DNA of 64,000 nucleotides from Argyresthia goedartella (GCA_949825045.1 OX463807.1:39638749-39702748); one strand, 5' to 3'. Counted from the stretch's first letter, positions 43,193-54,720 are shown. Made by a program: numbers and translations. Notes: generated by a model from the letters alone, not told the origin.

Positions 43193-46100
43193 GCCCTTCT
43201 CCGAGGCATCGCAAAACCCATGCAAAGTGGCGGTGTATCGTTTGGTGGGGACCAACCTCCGTGGCAGTGAAATCCGATTGATGCCAGGGAGAGTCGAAAA
43301 GATCGATTTCCACTCTAAGCTCAATGACCCGCCGATCGGGTCGTCCCATTTCAGCTCAGCAGACCACAATTGCTGCATAAAACACTTGAGCTGAAATGTT
43401 ACCGGGGTGATCCACCCGTTTGGATCAAATATCCTAGCCACCGTTGAAAGGACGTCCCGTTTCGTCCAGACCTTCGGGGAGTCCAACTCGACCCGATACG
43501 AAAACATGTCTGACACCGGCTGGTACTGGACGCCTAATACCAACAACATATTCGGATTGTCCAAATTTTCGAAAATGTGGGGATCCTGCTGGTAGTCATC
43601 CGGAAGACCAGACAGTAACTCTGGAGAGTTCGACATCCATTTCCGGAGCTTGTAACCTCCACCCCGTAAGAGCTCAACTAGCTCGTCCCTTTGAGCGAGC
43701 GCCTCCTCTACGGAATCTGCACCGATACAGATATCGTCCACTAGAGATCCTGCTCCAATAATAATAATAATACTTTATTTTACCAAAAAATATTACAAAC
43801 TCGCTTATAATAATAACTAACAAACTGTTGAGCAATTTATATTGAACAGGTGCGGAAAGGTCTTTTAAGTATACTGCCCCCTGCACTAGTTTTTATAAAC
43901 TGTGTTGCAGCAGGGCATGTTAACAATTAACAATTTACACAATTGCAGTACAGACGTGTAGGTACTAACACTGAGGTTATCAAATAGTTTGTTTATCCTT
44001 AATTAAAGTTATAGTTCAAGATTTAAAGGAATTATAAATATTACCTAATATAAAATAGAAATTGAAAATTAAAAATTGATATTAGCTTAGCATTTTCAAT
44101 ACTGAGGTATGTATAATTGTGATTATACATGCACATATGCATGTTTATAAATGTTTAATGGATATAGTTTTTTATAATAGAATGTTTAAGTATATATATA
44201 TATTTATACATGATTCGATATAATAATAAATAAAAAAATAAATAATAATAATAATATATATGCTTACATTTATAATATATTAAATATGGTTAAAATAAAT
44301 GAGTTATGATTTTATAGGTATATTATTTTTAGGAGGTTATTTTTAAAAGATTCTCAGTTTGCTCATAGTTAAGTCTACTCAAGAAATTGCCTAATATTTT
44401 CTTACAGTTATATTTCGTATTGTTTCTAATAGGGCAGGTAGCGCAAATTTTGTTATATATATATGGTCCTAAAAAGTGAGAGAAGTGTTGAAAAAAACTT
44501 GTCTGGCATAGAGGGACTATATAAACATTATCCAATCTTCTTTGGGAGATCTGCTCCGGTGGAATGATGCTGTGTTGTCTTAGGAGAAGCGCGCTCAGAT
44601 ATAATTGTCGTATCGTTATTTTTTTTAGACTTTAAATTCACGGTAGAGATCTTCAGTAGGATATCGGTAGGGTTTGAAAGTTGCAGTCTTTATGATTGCC
44701 CTCTGAGCTCTTTCAATCTTACTAAGGTTACTTTTATCGCTGCCCCCCCACGCAGTTATACCATAGAATGCTACAGATTGGCACAGCGAGTAGTAAACTA
44801 CCTTTATTGTATCAATATCCTTGATGTGTCGTAAATTTTTTAAAGATACATATAAGTTTACGTAGGCGTGCGCTCAGTGAACTTATTTGTGTTTTCCAGT
44901 TTAGGTTCTGGTCTATCATGACACCCAGGTATTTTACGTATGGAGCTTGCGTTAAGACGTAGCAATTGCAGCTGGGTAGCCAAGGGTCACATAAGTGGGC
45001 CCGGAGTGAGAAGTGGTCTTGTTGGGTATTGTTTCTAATACTGAAGGTAAGAAATTTTGTCTTGTCTAGATTAAGTGTCAGTATGTTAGAATTCAACCAA
45101 TTAAGAATCGAATCCAGGATCGTTGCTCCTCTAGGGAAATTTAACCGTTCTCGATCCGCTAACTCCCGCAGAGTGCGAATCGCCAAAAAAGGACTAGACC
45201 GTAGCCCGTACGTGTTGGTGTTCAGCTCGTACACCTTGATGGGCTGATCTGGGCTCTCTCGCCACAGTATCAGCTGATACCGTCTATCGTCAGGGTGAAT
45301 GACCGTCTGCCTAAACATCATCTGGATGTCAGCTACAAACACAACATTGTGTCGACGGAACCGTGTGATAACATCCGCGATGTCATGGTTCAACTTCGGC
45401 CCTGAATGCACACTGGTTCAGGTTCATGCCGTTAGATGTTGATGCCGATCCATCGAACACTACCCGTATTTTTCCCTCCGGGGTCCTCAAGACCGCGTGA
45501 TGAGGCAGGAAGCAGTGGTCTTCACGCTTCCAGTCGTTACCCGAAACCGACATGTGGCCGAGCGACTCGTATTCCCGCATGAAGTCGACGTACTTCTGCC
45601 GGAAAATCCCGTAACGCTTCATGCGTCGTTCCATCGACAGAAGCCGCGTCTCGGCTGCATGGTGTGAACTGCCCAGCGGTGGGCGATCACTCCGGAATGG
45701 AAGACGTGTGATAAATCGACCTGACTGAAGGCGACCAGTATTGTTCCGATAAAACTGTTCACACTCTTCTTCAACCGGGTCCAACCGGCGGACCGTAGGT
45801 GGTTCCTCCACCTCCCAAAACTTCTGTATCACCTCCGAGAGTTCAGAACCGAATAAGGGACTACTTGTCGCTAGGCGTGGGGCAGCCGGCATGACCGGAC
45901 CCATTACCGCATGGCCCAGTCTGGTGTTGACCGAAACCAGACCAGTCGCCTGCAACACGTGGACACCTGGCACTAACAGGTATCCCAAGGCATCGACACC
46001 CAATAAAATGTCTACTGGGCCCGGAATATCAAACTCCGGGTCAGCCAGTGAAAACCCAGCGACCAACTGTCGCACCGAGGGTGACAACCGTACTTGAGGG

Positions 46101-46426
46101 TGTGAACCCATCACATTAGGCATGACTAATGCCGTGACCGTCAGATTCACCGATGAATCCACCCGTGACGAAAGAGTAATCCGACATACTCCCTTAACGG
46201 AACCGACTTCCGTGTTCCCATTTCCCCGAATGGAATGTGGATACTCCCTTACCGAAATGCCAAACCGTCTTACAAGGTTGCACGAGACTAAGCACCCCTG
46301 GGGCCCCGAGTCCAATAGTGCTCGTGCCACACATGATTTGCCGTCCGAACTCCTCGTTATCACAGAGGCGGTGGGGAGCATGAGCATCTGTGGCGTGGCG
46401 GCACCCTGTAAGTGGGCGGCGTGTCC
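43193..46426 (-). pseudogene. BEL-3 pol, broken into three parts
   Basis: Protease to early reverse transcriptase (46426-45383, ALLDSGPQGCLVS) is followed by a 2-base loss near 45405. Then come FVADIQMMFRQTVIHP and GLRSSPFLAIRTLREL (45400-45113). After the nested fragment, the YVDD region is altered at its edge (LVDDICIGADS, 43757-43710), followed by WITPVTFQLKCFMQQLWS and the RNase H start HGFCDASEKG (43193-43240). RNase H, integrase and the tail are absent. Confidence 0.85.
43758..45112 (-). mobile_element. Non-LTR 3'-end fragment nested in BEL-3
   Basis: Flanked by TCCA on both sides (43754-43757 and 45113-45116). On the minus strand it starts within reverse transcriptase (LNSNILTLNLDKTKFLTFSI, YVKYLGVMIDQNLNWKTQI), continues with a degraded C-terminus (CQTSFFQHFSHFLGP) and ends in (ATT)n at 43758-43773. 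A 5'-truncated copy. Confidence 0.8.
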
Positions 46427-47900
46427 CTAGCGGGAACTTCCGCGGGATCCGAACCCGCTGAGACCTGCGTCGGCCTCGGAGTAACTCGGCTGCTGATATG
46501 CAAATGGCATATCAGACTGTATGTGCATCAAGGGGTCCCAACCCGTATAATAGGCCCCTCGCTGTCCCGGTATCCGATCATACCGGACGGTGTACGGTGT
46601 GCCTGGTGCGCACCGTGGATGAATGGGGGAGAGCGGATCCAACCTGGGGCGCTCTAGGAATGGGGGTGACAACCGACTGTTCGCCTGCCAGAGCGACGGG
46701 CAGGGTGGCACAGAAGTTGGTGGGCTCCCAGCCTTCGCGCTACTCATAGGTGCCATCTGACACCCGCCCGTAACACGCGGTGAGCCAGCGGCCCGAAGTC
46801 CTCGCTGACCGTGGACAGCGGCGACCGAAACCCAGCTATCCCGCATGTTACCCCCCGCGCTGCCCCTTTCCCCTCGGGGAGGGTCCCGTCTGCGGGTACC
46901 CCAGTCACCCCGCTGGTGACTCCCGTTGCCCGGAGGGGGACTGGGTCCGGCCTTGGTTGGGCCCTGTGGCCGACCAACCTGAGTCCGGCCCTGGTGACCG
47001 TCCGAAGGGCCTGACCGATTCAGGCACAACACTATGTGGTGCTTGCCACCACAGCACTCACACGGGTACGCGCGCGAGCACTCGCTCAGCGTGTGCGGCC
47101 CCAAACAACCGAAACACAATCGGTGACGGAAGACTATCTTCCTGCGGGCAGCTACCTCGAGCGCCTTAAATTTGGCGCAACTGGTCACTTCATGACCGGC
47201 ACTGTCGCAGTGCACACAGCTGTTACCCGATGGCGCGGCATTCAAAACGCCAAATTGTTTTGACCTTCCACCCCCCCGTGGGGCGGGGGGCGCGGCCCCT
47301 CCCGCATCCGCGCGGGTTGGCGCTGCACACTGGCCTCCGTGTCCAGTGTGTCACATCGCCTACATTCACCCTCCAAAAAATCCGTTAATTGGACAAGTTT
47401 GGGCAGTTCCGTGCTACTGCCCCCATGCAGCTGTTCAAACCGACTTTGAACAGCTGCAGGCAACCGTGACAAAAACTTATACAAAACAATGTATGAACAT
47501 TGGTCTACCGGAAGACCAAGGTTCTGAAGTGCCTTAGTGGCCACCAGCACAGGGTTGAGCACCTGTACTCGGATGTCAACATCCCGGGTTACTCTAGTGA
47601 TGCTAAACAGCTTCCCCAGCTGCGCATCAACCAACCGCCGTTTGTGTTGGTAGCGGTCAAACAATATGGACCTTGCTATCTCATAATTGCCCGCCGCCGT
47701 GACCGTTAGGTGACCGACCAACTCCTTCGGTTCACCCCGCAGAGCCATCAATAGTTGGGCCAACTTGTAGGCGTTGGCATGTCGTCCCGACCGTGGACCA
47801 AACTATCAAATAAATTGATGAAGGCTGGCCACTCATCAATTGCCCCACTGAAGGCCGGAATCCCCAGGTGTGGCAGCCGTCCAACAACACCCTTCGGGGT
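46427..47900 (-). pseudogene. BEL-3 gag
   Basis: The first part (47242-47900) covers PAFINLFDSLV-like core and DVDIRVQVLNPVLVATKALQ. After a frameshift near 47270 an open frame (47245-46427) has the knuckles CVHCDSAGHEVTSC, CFGCLGPHTLSEC and CECCGGKHH, and a Pro/Gly-rich tail ending at TAG 46427-46429. Lys and Trp codons replace the BEL-2 TAG and TGA. Confidence 0.83.
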
Positions 47901-47909
47901 TGGGTGACA

Positions 47910-48255
47910 AGGCAATATGTACAAACGATACTATTATATCTTTAAACTGCCGCAACCGACAACAGAAAAGCACGGCTTAAAGGTAATGCACCAAAATTTA
48001 CAAGGCTTTTCTGGCAAGCAACTAGAATTAGAAATGTTTTTAGAAAGCGAAAGAATAGATATACTTTGTATGACAGAACACTGGCTGCAAGAATGTGCAA
48101 TGCAGTTCGGCATACCAAATTATAAAGTGATCAGCTGTTTCAATAGAAAGACTAAAACTAGAGGTGGTTCCTTAATTTTAGCAAAAGATGGTTTTAAGTG
48201 TAAAGAACGAAAGGATATTGTTAGTTGTTCGATTCCAAATCGATATTCGATCGAT
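47910..48255 (+). pseudogene. Non-LTR endonuclease N-terminal fragment
   Basis: The frame has GLKVMHQNLQGFSGKQLELE, RIDILCMTEHWLQ and YKVISCFNRKTKTRGGSLIL, the first three motifs of an APE-type endonuclease. It then ends, so only the N-terminus remains. Non-LTR elements normally lose their 5' end; retaining only the 5' part implies a later deletion or rearrangement. Confidence 0.7.
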
Positions 48256-49299
48256 GGTTTCTGAACGGTCATTTTAATTTGACGTTAGCTGTCAATCTGG
48301 CAGTTTTGACAACAGACAGACAAAAACCCCGCAATAAAAACGCGTTGATGGTTGGTTGAAATTAAATCAAGGGGCATCTGGAATGTATTCGGGATTCCCT
48401 CAGGATTATTAATAAAGCTGAGTGTGCCGTTGTCTCTCGACCCGATAAAGTTCGGATTTTCGTGCCCGATTTGTATTTATCACGTAGAACATAACCTGTG
48501 TTGGACCACTGTGCACATTGACGCTGGCCCGCCAGTCATACCTGGTTGGCTGAAGAACCTGTCTACCAAGAAGAGCCTAGGGCGCGCTTGGGCCTTGCAG
48601 AGAGACAGGAGGTTGACGGAACCGAAGCACAGACCAGGTTAGATCTACCCCACATAACTTTAGCTCGGTGAATCGCCGACGTTCATCACTTCTTGGCACC
48701 TGATCGTCACGCTACCTCGTAGCTGATGGGCCCCTACGAGGTCATTAGGTGCTAAGAAGCCTGAACATTTTGGTAGCTAGAGCGTGGCTTCCTGAGATTT
48801 GCAGCCGTCAAGGGCTCCAGGAAAGCACGACTTGGAACTATCAATCTGTAGGTATCTAGGCGGTTAGGTAACTGTTTGTTCCTATATCCACATAGATTGG
48901 TAGTAATTGTAAGCTATAAGTCTATTGCTGGTAGTAGACAGACAGATATTACAGTTTTCCCTAAATGACCAGTTGTACTGAGATGTGACTCAGAATAGTA
49001 GGTACTCAACTTAGGTACGCATTGTATTAGGTAACATAGGTAGTTACATCTATTGATAGCAGGCTATTACATTGTTTTCAGTTTATAGCAATTTATAACT
49101 TGAACTAATATTGACTATCTGTGTGTGTTATAATAATAAGGGGAAACTAACTTGTTATTTACAGAATTTATATAGTCTTAGAGACCAGGATCCGAGGTAT
49201 TTTTTAAAAAACAACTCTTATTAACCTAAAAGTTTTAATTACAGTGCATTTTACAACAGATGACTCAATTAACAATTAGTTCAAAAACAGAAAAATATC
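48256..49299. other. Region without firm gene calls
   Basis: A weak coding-like patch at about 48500-48640 (PPVIPGWLKNLSTKKSLGRA) could be a retroelement linker but was not identified. The remainder (48650-49300) is AT-rich with no feature seen. Confidence 0.35.
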
Positions 49300-49515
49300 G
49301 GACAGAAAACGACACGAAAATGGCAAGGTGTTGGTTCTTTGACGACAGCGATCCATATGAGCGAGCGCTTTTTGCTTGGTGATCTTCTCACACCCCTTCC
49401 AGGGTGCGGGGTTGCGGTCCCGGGGCAATGGCCCCCTTCCGCGGAGTCTTCCGCTGGCCGTGACTACGGCCAGGTCATTGGGTGGCTGAGGTGTTCTTCT
49501 TCGGGTTGTGTGGCC

Positions 49516-52184
49516 TCAATCCAGGGGTGCTGCCGGCTCGGCAACCAGGTCTCGGGGTAGGCGGCGACGGTCAGGCGGGCGCGCGTGGTATGGCGCCAGG
49601 TCTCGCACGAGCGGGTGTTGAGAGCCGTCCGCTCGTGCGAACATGTTCGTTGCCAGCCTCTGGACGAACTTGTCCAGTGTCTCCAATCCTAGGTCCCTTG
49701 CGATCGTTGCGTTTCTCACGTAGCGAGGCGCGCCGACGATGGTACGCAAGGAGAGGTTTTCTTGGGCCCGGAGTCTCTTCTTGTTGGACTCCGAGCAGAG
49801 GGCGTACCATGCCGGCGAGGCATACGTGAGGCGGGACCTGATGTACGTTTTATAGATCCCTTGCTTCGACCGCAGGGGAGGCCGGAGTCCAGGAGTGGAC
49901 GAAGTTTTGCCCGTGCAGCCCGGACCTGGTTTACGACGTTGTCGACGTGGGTCTTCATCGTGAGCCGGCGGTCTATGGTGACCCCCAGATACTTCACTTG
50001 GTGCAGCCACCCAATGTCCTTCCCTTGGAGTTGGAGTGGTGGTGGCAGGTTGCTCTGGCCGGTGATCATCGCCTGCGTCTTCCCGACGTTGACGGAGAGC
50101 CTCCATTTGGCCAGCCATTTAGGCAGGGTGTACAGCGTGCGTTGCATTTTGACGGCGGCGTGGGGTGCTTTGTAGGACGACGCATAGTATGCTGCGTCGT
50201 CAGTGAAGAGGGCCAGCTGTACACCAGGGCCAACTGGGATGTCATCCGTGTATCGGGAGTAGCAGGCGGGTGAAAGACAGGAACCTTGTGGGACGCCGGC
50301 TTCGATGGGGCGGGCTTCTGACACGGCGTCTTCCACCACCACTCTGTAGTGGCGACTCCGTAGGAACGAGGCCACGACGCGGATGATTCGTCGTGGAGCT
50401 GGGGACGTCGACAGCTTGTACAGCAACCCCTCGTGCCATACTCTGTCGAACGCCTTCTCCATGTCCAGGAGTACTGCGATGGTGTATTCTTTCTTATTCC
50501 GACAGACCGTCATGTCGTTCAGTACCCTGGTGAGCTGGAGCGTCGTCGAATGCTCTGGCCTGAAGCCGAACTGTTCCGGGCGAGCTTGGATGTGTGGCAG
50601 CAGTCTTCCTAGCAGCAGTTTCTCGAACACCTTTGACATGGTGCTCAGGAGGGTGATGGGCCGATAGCTCTCGGGCTTCTTGACATTCTTGCCCGGCTTG
50701 GGGAGCATTATGACCAGGCCTTCCTTCCATGTAGTAGGGAAGTGCCCCGTGCGCATGATGCCGTTAAACAGGCGCGTCATAGCCGCCACAGTCGGTAGCG
50801 GCAAGTTGCGCAGCGCCATGTTGGTGATTCGGTCTGCGCCCGGGGCTTTCCTGAGCTTGGTGCGCCTGATCGTTCGCAGGACTTGGCCGGGCGAGAAGAA
50901 GATGGGGTCCTCTTCAGGAGCTATCGGCGTCGCGAAGTAGTGCCGCAGGTGTTCCTCCACTGCTGCTACGTGTTCGGCGTCGTCGGTGGGGTTCGGCTTG
51001 AACTGCCTCTCCAGGCATTCGGCGAAAATTTCAGCTCGGTCTTTTGCTCTGAATCTCGGGAAGCCGTCGCTGCCCAGCAGCGGTCGAACAGGAGCCGGGG
51101 TGGCCGACAGCTGCCGGCATAAGCGATGCACGGAGGGGACGTGATCGCCTACGGACTCGATGTGGCGTTCCCAAGATTCTTCGGCGTGGTCGGCAAGGCA
51201 TCTTTTGGTGGTGGCCGTCATGGCGTTGAGGCGGGACTTCAGAGTTGGGCACCGGGTTTGTTTCCATAGCTTCCGGAGACGGCGCTGTTCGCAGATCAGT
51301 GCCTGAATCTTCGCCGGGAGGGGTTGGGGTTTCCTCCGGCTAGAGACGGTGTGCGAGGATGTGTCGAGCGCGTCCTGGATCTTGCTAGTCAACTCTGAAG
51401 TCAGTGCTTCGACGTCTTCTGGCTGTGTGGCTGTCCGGGTGGTGGGGTTTTCGGCGAGTGCGGCCGAGAAGGAGGCCCAGTTGTACCGTCGACGGGGCGC
51501 TGATGGCGAGACTCTTGTTGGTAAATCCGCAAGGACGAGGAGAATGGGTCTGTGATCCGAGGGGAGGTCTGGCAGGACTTCCTGGCTTGGCTGGGTCCGG
51601 ATTCCTTTGTAGACTACGATGTCGATGATGTCCCCAGAGCCGTCCGGGTTGTAGTGAGTCGGCTCATAGGGTCCGATGACATCGTAGTCGTGGCTCACGG
51701 AGTCGGCGAGAAGTGCGCGTCCGGCGGCGCACACTTTCGAGGAGTTCCACTGTGGGTGCTTGGCGTTGAGGTCTCCGGCGATGAGAGTCGGTTGCGGCGA
51801 CTCCAGCAGTCCCCGGAGCTCCCTGGGATTGAGTCTCTCACCGGGGGGGTGATAGGCGGCATAGAGTCGCACAACGTTGCCGGCGACCTGTACTTCGACG
51901 CCAAGGACGTAGATTGTAGTGTGCTCCTCGAAGTCGATGGGTTGGTGGACGATACTCCTTTTAACCAGGATAGCCAGACCTCTGTAGGCAATCCCCTGCG
52001 GGGATCGCTCGTCCTTGCGGTAGGTTGTGTAGCCGGGGAGGGTGAGCTTCATCTTCACGGTGAGGTGGGTTTCGCTAACCAGCATGACGTCGACTCGGTA
52101 CTCTCGCAGGAAGGTTTTCAGCAGCTGCTTCTTTCCTTTGAGTGACTGGGCGTTCCAGTGCACAATCCTTAAGGAGTCAGCCAT
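49516..52184 (-). CDS. ORF2 of jockey-like element (endonuclease-RT), one frameshift
   Basis: The ATG at 52182-52184 starts the endonuclease: LRIVHWNAQSLKGKK, VMLVSETHLT, TLIAGDLNAKHPQWNS, SGDIIDIVVYKG, LPSDHRPILLVL. Reverse transcriptase: EGLVIMLPKPGKN, YRPITLLSTMSKVFEKLLL, QFGFRPEHSTTLQL, AVLLDMEKAFDRVWH, AGVPQGSCLSPACYS, LALFTDDAAYYASS (FTDD where FADD is usual), LSVNVGKTQAMI, VKYLGVTIDRRL. After 822 codons a one-base loss near 49875 moves the C-terminal part (KQGIYKTYIRSRLTYASPA, RLRAQENLSLRTIVGAPRY) to another frame ending at 49516. About 940 residues when both frames are counted. Confidence 0.9.
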
Positions 52185-52186
52185 CA
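52182..52186 (-). promoter_or_regulatory. TGATG stop-restart overlap of ORF1 and ORF2
   Basis: The ORF1 stop TGA and ORF2 start ATG share one base. Such overlaps are known to drive termination-reinitiation in some non-LTR retrotransposons (for example SART1), so ORF2 may be translated this way. Confidence 0.6.
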
Positions 52187-54043
52187 GGGCAGATGTTCGG
52201 CGATACTCCTTAGGACTGCGGGATCTTGGAGTGCTTTGATGAGTGCTGCGACAAGACCCCTCCGCGGTTCGTTCTCTGGTGGAGGTGGTGGTGCTGCGGC
52301 TCCTTTCTCCTCAGCCGCTCTCGGCACTTCGTTCTTCTTCTTTCCCCCCTGCTTCCGTTTGCGCTTGGGTAGGGGCGCGCCTGGCGCGGTGGCCGGGTTG
52401 GCCTCCGCCATGAGTGATGAGGGCGCCGACTCCTGCACAGTTGGGGGTTTGGGGGGGGGCGGCTGCGTCTTGGGGCCACCGGTGCGGGCCGCTGGACCGG
52501 CTTTCTTGTTTCGGCTCTCTTGCCGGAATACAGGGCACGACGTGTTGTTTGCCGTGTGCGGGCCTCCGCAGTTGGCACACGTCGGCGGCATCTCTCTAGG
52601 CCGGTCGCAGTCCGCGGCGGGGTGCGGTCCTCCGCAACGCACGCAGGCCTGGGGGCGGTGGCAGTTGTGGCTGCTATGCCTAAACTTCTGGCATCGGTGG
52701 CATTGAGCTGGTCCTTTCTTCCCGCGCCACGCCTCGATCTTCACGCCGGGCATAAAAAGTAGCTCGTCTGTATAGTACAGACTGGCTGTTATACCCGGCG
52801 TCTTCTTCAGCTGCGCGTGGAAAATGCAGCCCGGTCTGCCCTTCCGTGCCCGAATCTGTTTGACAAAGCTGGCCTCGTAGCCGCGCTCTGCCAGCGCGGA
52901 AGTGATCTCCGCGGGCTCAGTGTTTGCCGGCAGCCTCCGGATGGCAATCTTCAGGCTCCTTTCGGCGGGAAGCGAGTAGGAGTACCAGTGCACCCCTGTG
53001 GTCTTCTCCAGCGTCGAGAGGTACGACTGGACGCACCGGTATTCCTCGTCATCTGCAGGCAAAAATCGCACACCCTTTTGGTAGGGGCGCGCGTTCGGGA
53101 CCCTCTTCAGCCGCTGCTGGATTTCGCGGAAGTGGTGGACCCAGTTCGGGAGGGTCTCCACCACTATAGGCGGGTAGCGCGGCTTGGAGGGCGGTTTCGT
53201 GACGGCCACGCCCGTAGCGGGGGCACCGGGTGGCGGCGGGGCGCCTGCGGTAGGCGACGCGGCGGGGGGCGCACTAGCGGGCACTGCGGGGGGTGCGGCG
53301 GGTGGCGGGCGGCGGGCGACGGCGGGCGGCGCGGCGGGGGGCGCGCTAGCGGGCGCGACAAGTTTCGCGACGGGGGGCGCGGGCGCAGCCTGCACTCCGT
53401 GTGTGTGCGGGATGGGGCGGGTGGGCCTCGCGTTCGCGGCGGACTGATTCGCGACGGTCGCCAGCGCGGTGGGCATGGGCGCGTATGCGGACGCGGCCGC
53501 CGCATACGAGGTGGCCAGCGGCTCCGGCGATAGCCGCGGCATGTCGAGGCCTCGGGGTTGCGGGGGAGTCGGTGACGGCGAGGGCTCCAGCAGCGCTCGC
53601 TTCGCGGCTTCCTGCTGCAAGTCGTCCGAGGGTCGTCGTTTGCCCCCACGGGTCGGCGGCAGAATGAGGGGCTGCGAGCGGGCCTGCTCCAGCAGCCTGG
53701 CGTCCAATAGTTCGTCGCCGATGCTTGCTAGCTGGCAGTCTTCCATGGCTGCGCGGCGCTCGACGAGGTAGGCCTCTATGGCCCGCAGAAGTCCCGCCGA
53801 AAACAGTTTGGCGTCACGGGCACGAATTAAATACAATTCGTCCAGCGTGAGCTCTGCTCTCGGCGAGACTGGTCGCGGGACGATCGGCGACCCGTATTCT
53901 GTCGAGGTCGACAAAACCAGGGGCCGCTCGAGGGAGGCCGATCTGAAGCGGTGGCGGGGGATGGTGCGCCTCGGCGTTTCGCCCAGTGAAGGGCTCCCGT
54001 CCGGCGCAGCGTAGCCCTGAGAAGGGCTGTGGAACTCATCCAT
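52184..54043 (-). CDS. ORF1 (gag-like) of jockey-like element
   Basis: A 619-residue open frame from an ATG at 54043. The N-terminal half is rich in Pro, Ala and Arg (about residues 130-290) and probably disordered. A PRE_C2HC-like domain lies at about 320-420 (SLKIAIRRLPANTEPAEITS, ALAERGYEASFVKQIRARKG). Three CCHC knuckles follow at about 455-510: CHRCQKFRHSSHNC, CVRCGGPHPAADC and CANCGGPHTANNTSC. A basic tail ends in a stop overlapping the ORF2 start by one base. The protein would package element RNA. The frame appears intact. Confidence 0.9.
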   Translation of the reverse strand: MDEFHSPSQGYAAPDGSPSLGETPRRTIPRHRFRSASLERPLVLSTSTEYGSPIVPRPVSPRAELTLDELYLIRARDAKLFSAGLLRAIEAYLVERRAAMEDCQLASIGDELLDARLLEQARSQPLILPPTRGGKRRPSDDLQQEAAKRALLEPSPSPTPPQPRGLDMPRLSPEPLATSYAAAASAYAPMPTALATVANQSAANARPTRPIPHTHGVQAAPAPPVAKLVAPASAPPAAPPAVARRPPPAAPPAVPASAPPAASPTAGAPPPPGAPATGVAVTKPPSKPRYPPIVVETLPNWVHHFREIQQRLKRVPNARPYQKGVRFLPADDEEYRCVQSYLSTLEKTTGVHWYSYSLPAERSLKIAIRRLPANTEPAEITSALAERGYEASFVKQIRARKGRPGCIFHAQLKKTPGITASLYYTDELLFMPGVKIEAWRGKKGPAQCHRCQKFRHSSHNCHRPQACVRCGGPHPAADCDRPREMPPTCANCGGPHTANNTSCPVFRQESRNKKAGPAARTGGPKTQPPPPKPPTVQESAPSSLMAEANPATAPGAPLPKRKRKQGGKKKNEVPRAAEEKGAAAPPPPPENEPRRGLVAALIKALQDPAVLRSIAEHLP

Positions 54044-54297
54044 AGCGCTGGTTGGCTATGGATGAGCTGGCACGGGAAGGGGTTCCGATCTGGCACGACC
54101 TTAGGCCGAAGCCGGCGTCCGTCCGCCCCCGAAGGTTTTCCCCTCCGTGCAGTTCGCGACGCGGTTGTAGCGCGAACGCGACGCGCACGGGCGCGTGTTG
54201 ACGCGGGCGTTTTGCAATGAAACGGCGCGCAAGCAGCTGAGTGGAGCGTTGTAGTAGGTCCGTATGCGCGGATGATCGCGGCTCAACTCCCAACGCG

Positions 54298-54329
54298 AAA
54301 AGCGAGGCGCATGGATGCGCCTCGCTTTT
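54298..54329. other. Perfect 15-bp-arm hairpin next to a TATA-like box
   Basis: Arms AAAAGCGAGGCGCAT and ATGCGCCTCGCTTTT are perfectly complementary around two bases. On the minus strand TATAAAAGCG (54325-54334) overlaps its edge. It lies between the gypsy primer tract (about 54385-54410) and jockey ORF1. It is more likely part of a gypsy LTR than of the jockey leader. Confidence 0.7.
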
Positions 54330-54381
54330 ATAGACAGTCGTAGGGAGTAGGGCTGGCGTTTCCAATACGGCCTCTCCTGAC

Positions 54382-54411
54382 AGGAGACCGTCCCCGGGCT
54401 CCCTTTTGTTT
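54382..54411 (-). other. Probable gypsy polypurine tract and 3' LTR start
   Basis: The minus strand reads AAAAACAAAAGGGAGCCCGG and, a few bases later, TGTCAGGAGAGGCCG, a purine tract followed by a TG that could open the 3' LTR. The LTR would extend left through the TATA-like box and hairpin; its far end is not determined. Confidence 0.45.
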
Positions 54412-54720
54412 TTAGGTCTCCAGCTCCGTTTCCAAAACCGTAATGGAGATGCCTGGCTCCGACTCGTGGACAGGCGAGTTGCTGGCTTGCGGTGCTTGAT
54501 GCACAAGCGCAACTGGGACACGCGGCAGGTCAGCCACGCTAGTGGCAGAAGTGCTGGGCAGATACACCATCTGCATCCCCGAAGTACTAGGCTGCTGGTT
54601 GTCATCGACAAGCAACCTGGCGACGACTGGCAGCTCATCGGGCTCCGGAATCAACCCGGTGGCGTCTATAGCAGACTCCTGGTAGTCATCGTCTGCACCT
54701 GTTCAGAAACATACGAAATG
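54412..54720 (-). other. Gypsy 3' internal region with short open frame
   Basis: An 80-codon minus frame (54412-54654, MIPEPDELPVVARLLVDD at the start) lies between the tandem repeats and the purine tract. It may be the tail of a gypsy polyprotein or a chance frame; no domain recognised. Confidence 0.35.

Larger units (their letters stand above)
43193..47900 (-). mobile_element. BEL-3, truncated relative of BEL-2, with nested insertion
   Basis: Matches BEL-2 from about 20650 to 23995 in reverse orientation (gag to the start of RNase H) and ends abruptly at both sides. A non-LTR fragment (43758-45112) is inserted in its reverse transcriptase. Frameshifts lie near 47270 and 45405. It keeps sense codons where BEL-2 has its gag stops, which makes it a useful outgroup. 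Confidence 0.88.
49300..54250 (-). mobile_element. Jockey-like non-LTR retrotransposon, near full length
   Basis: A GC-rich minus-strand element: a 5' leader (54044 to about 54250), ORF1 (52184-54043), ORF2 (49716-52184 plus its shifted end 49516-49880) and a 3' UTR to about 49300. ORF1 stop and ORF2 start overlap (TGATG). One frameshift near 49875 separates the last part of ORF2. The 5' limit is uncertain because gypsy LTR sequence adjoins; no target duplication was defined. Confidence 0.87.

Noticed and set aside
52236..53771. Several long plus-strand frames rich in Gly, Ala and Arg
   Set aside because: They are antisense to the GC-rich jockey ORF1 and show no domain; GC-rich codon bias on one strand opens frames on the other.
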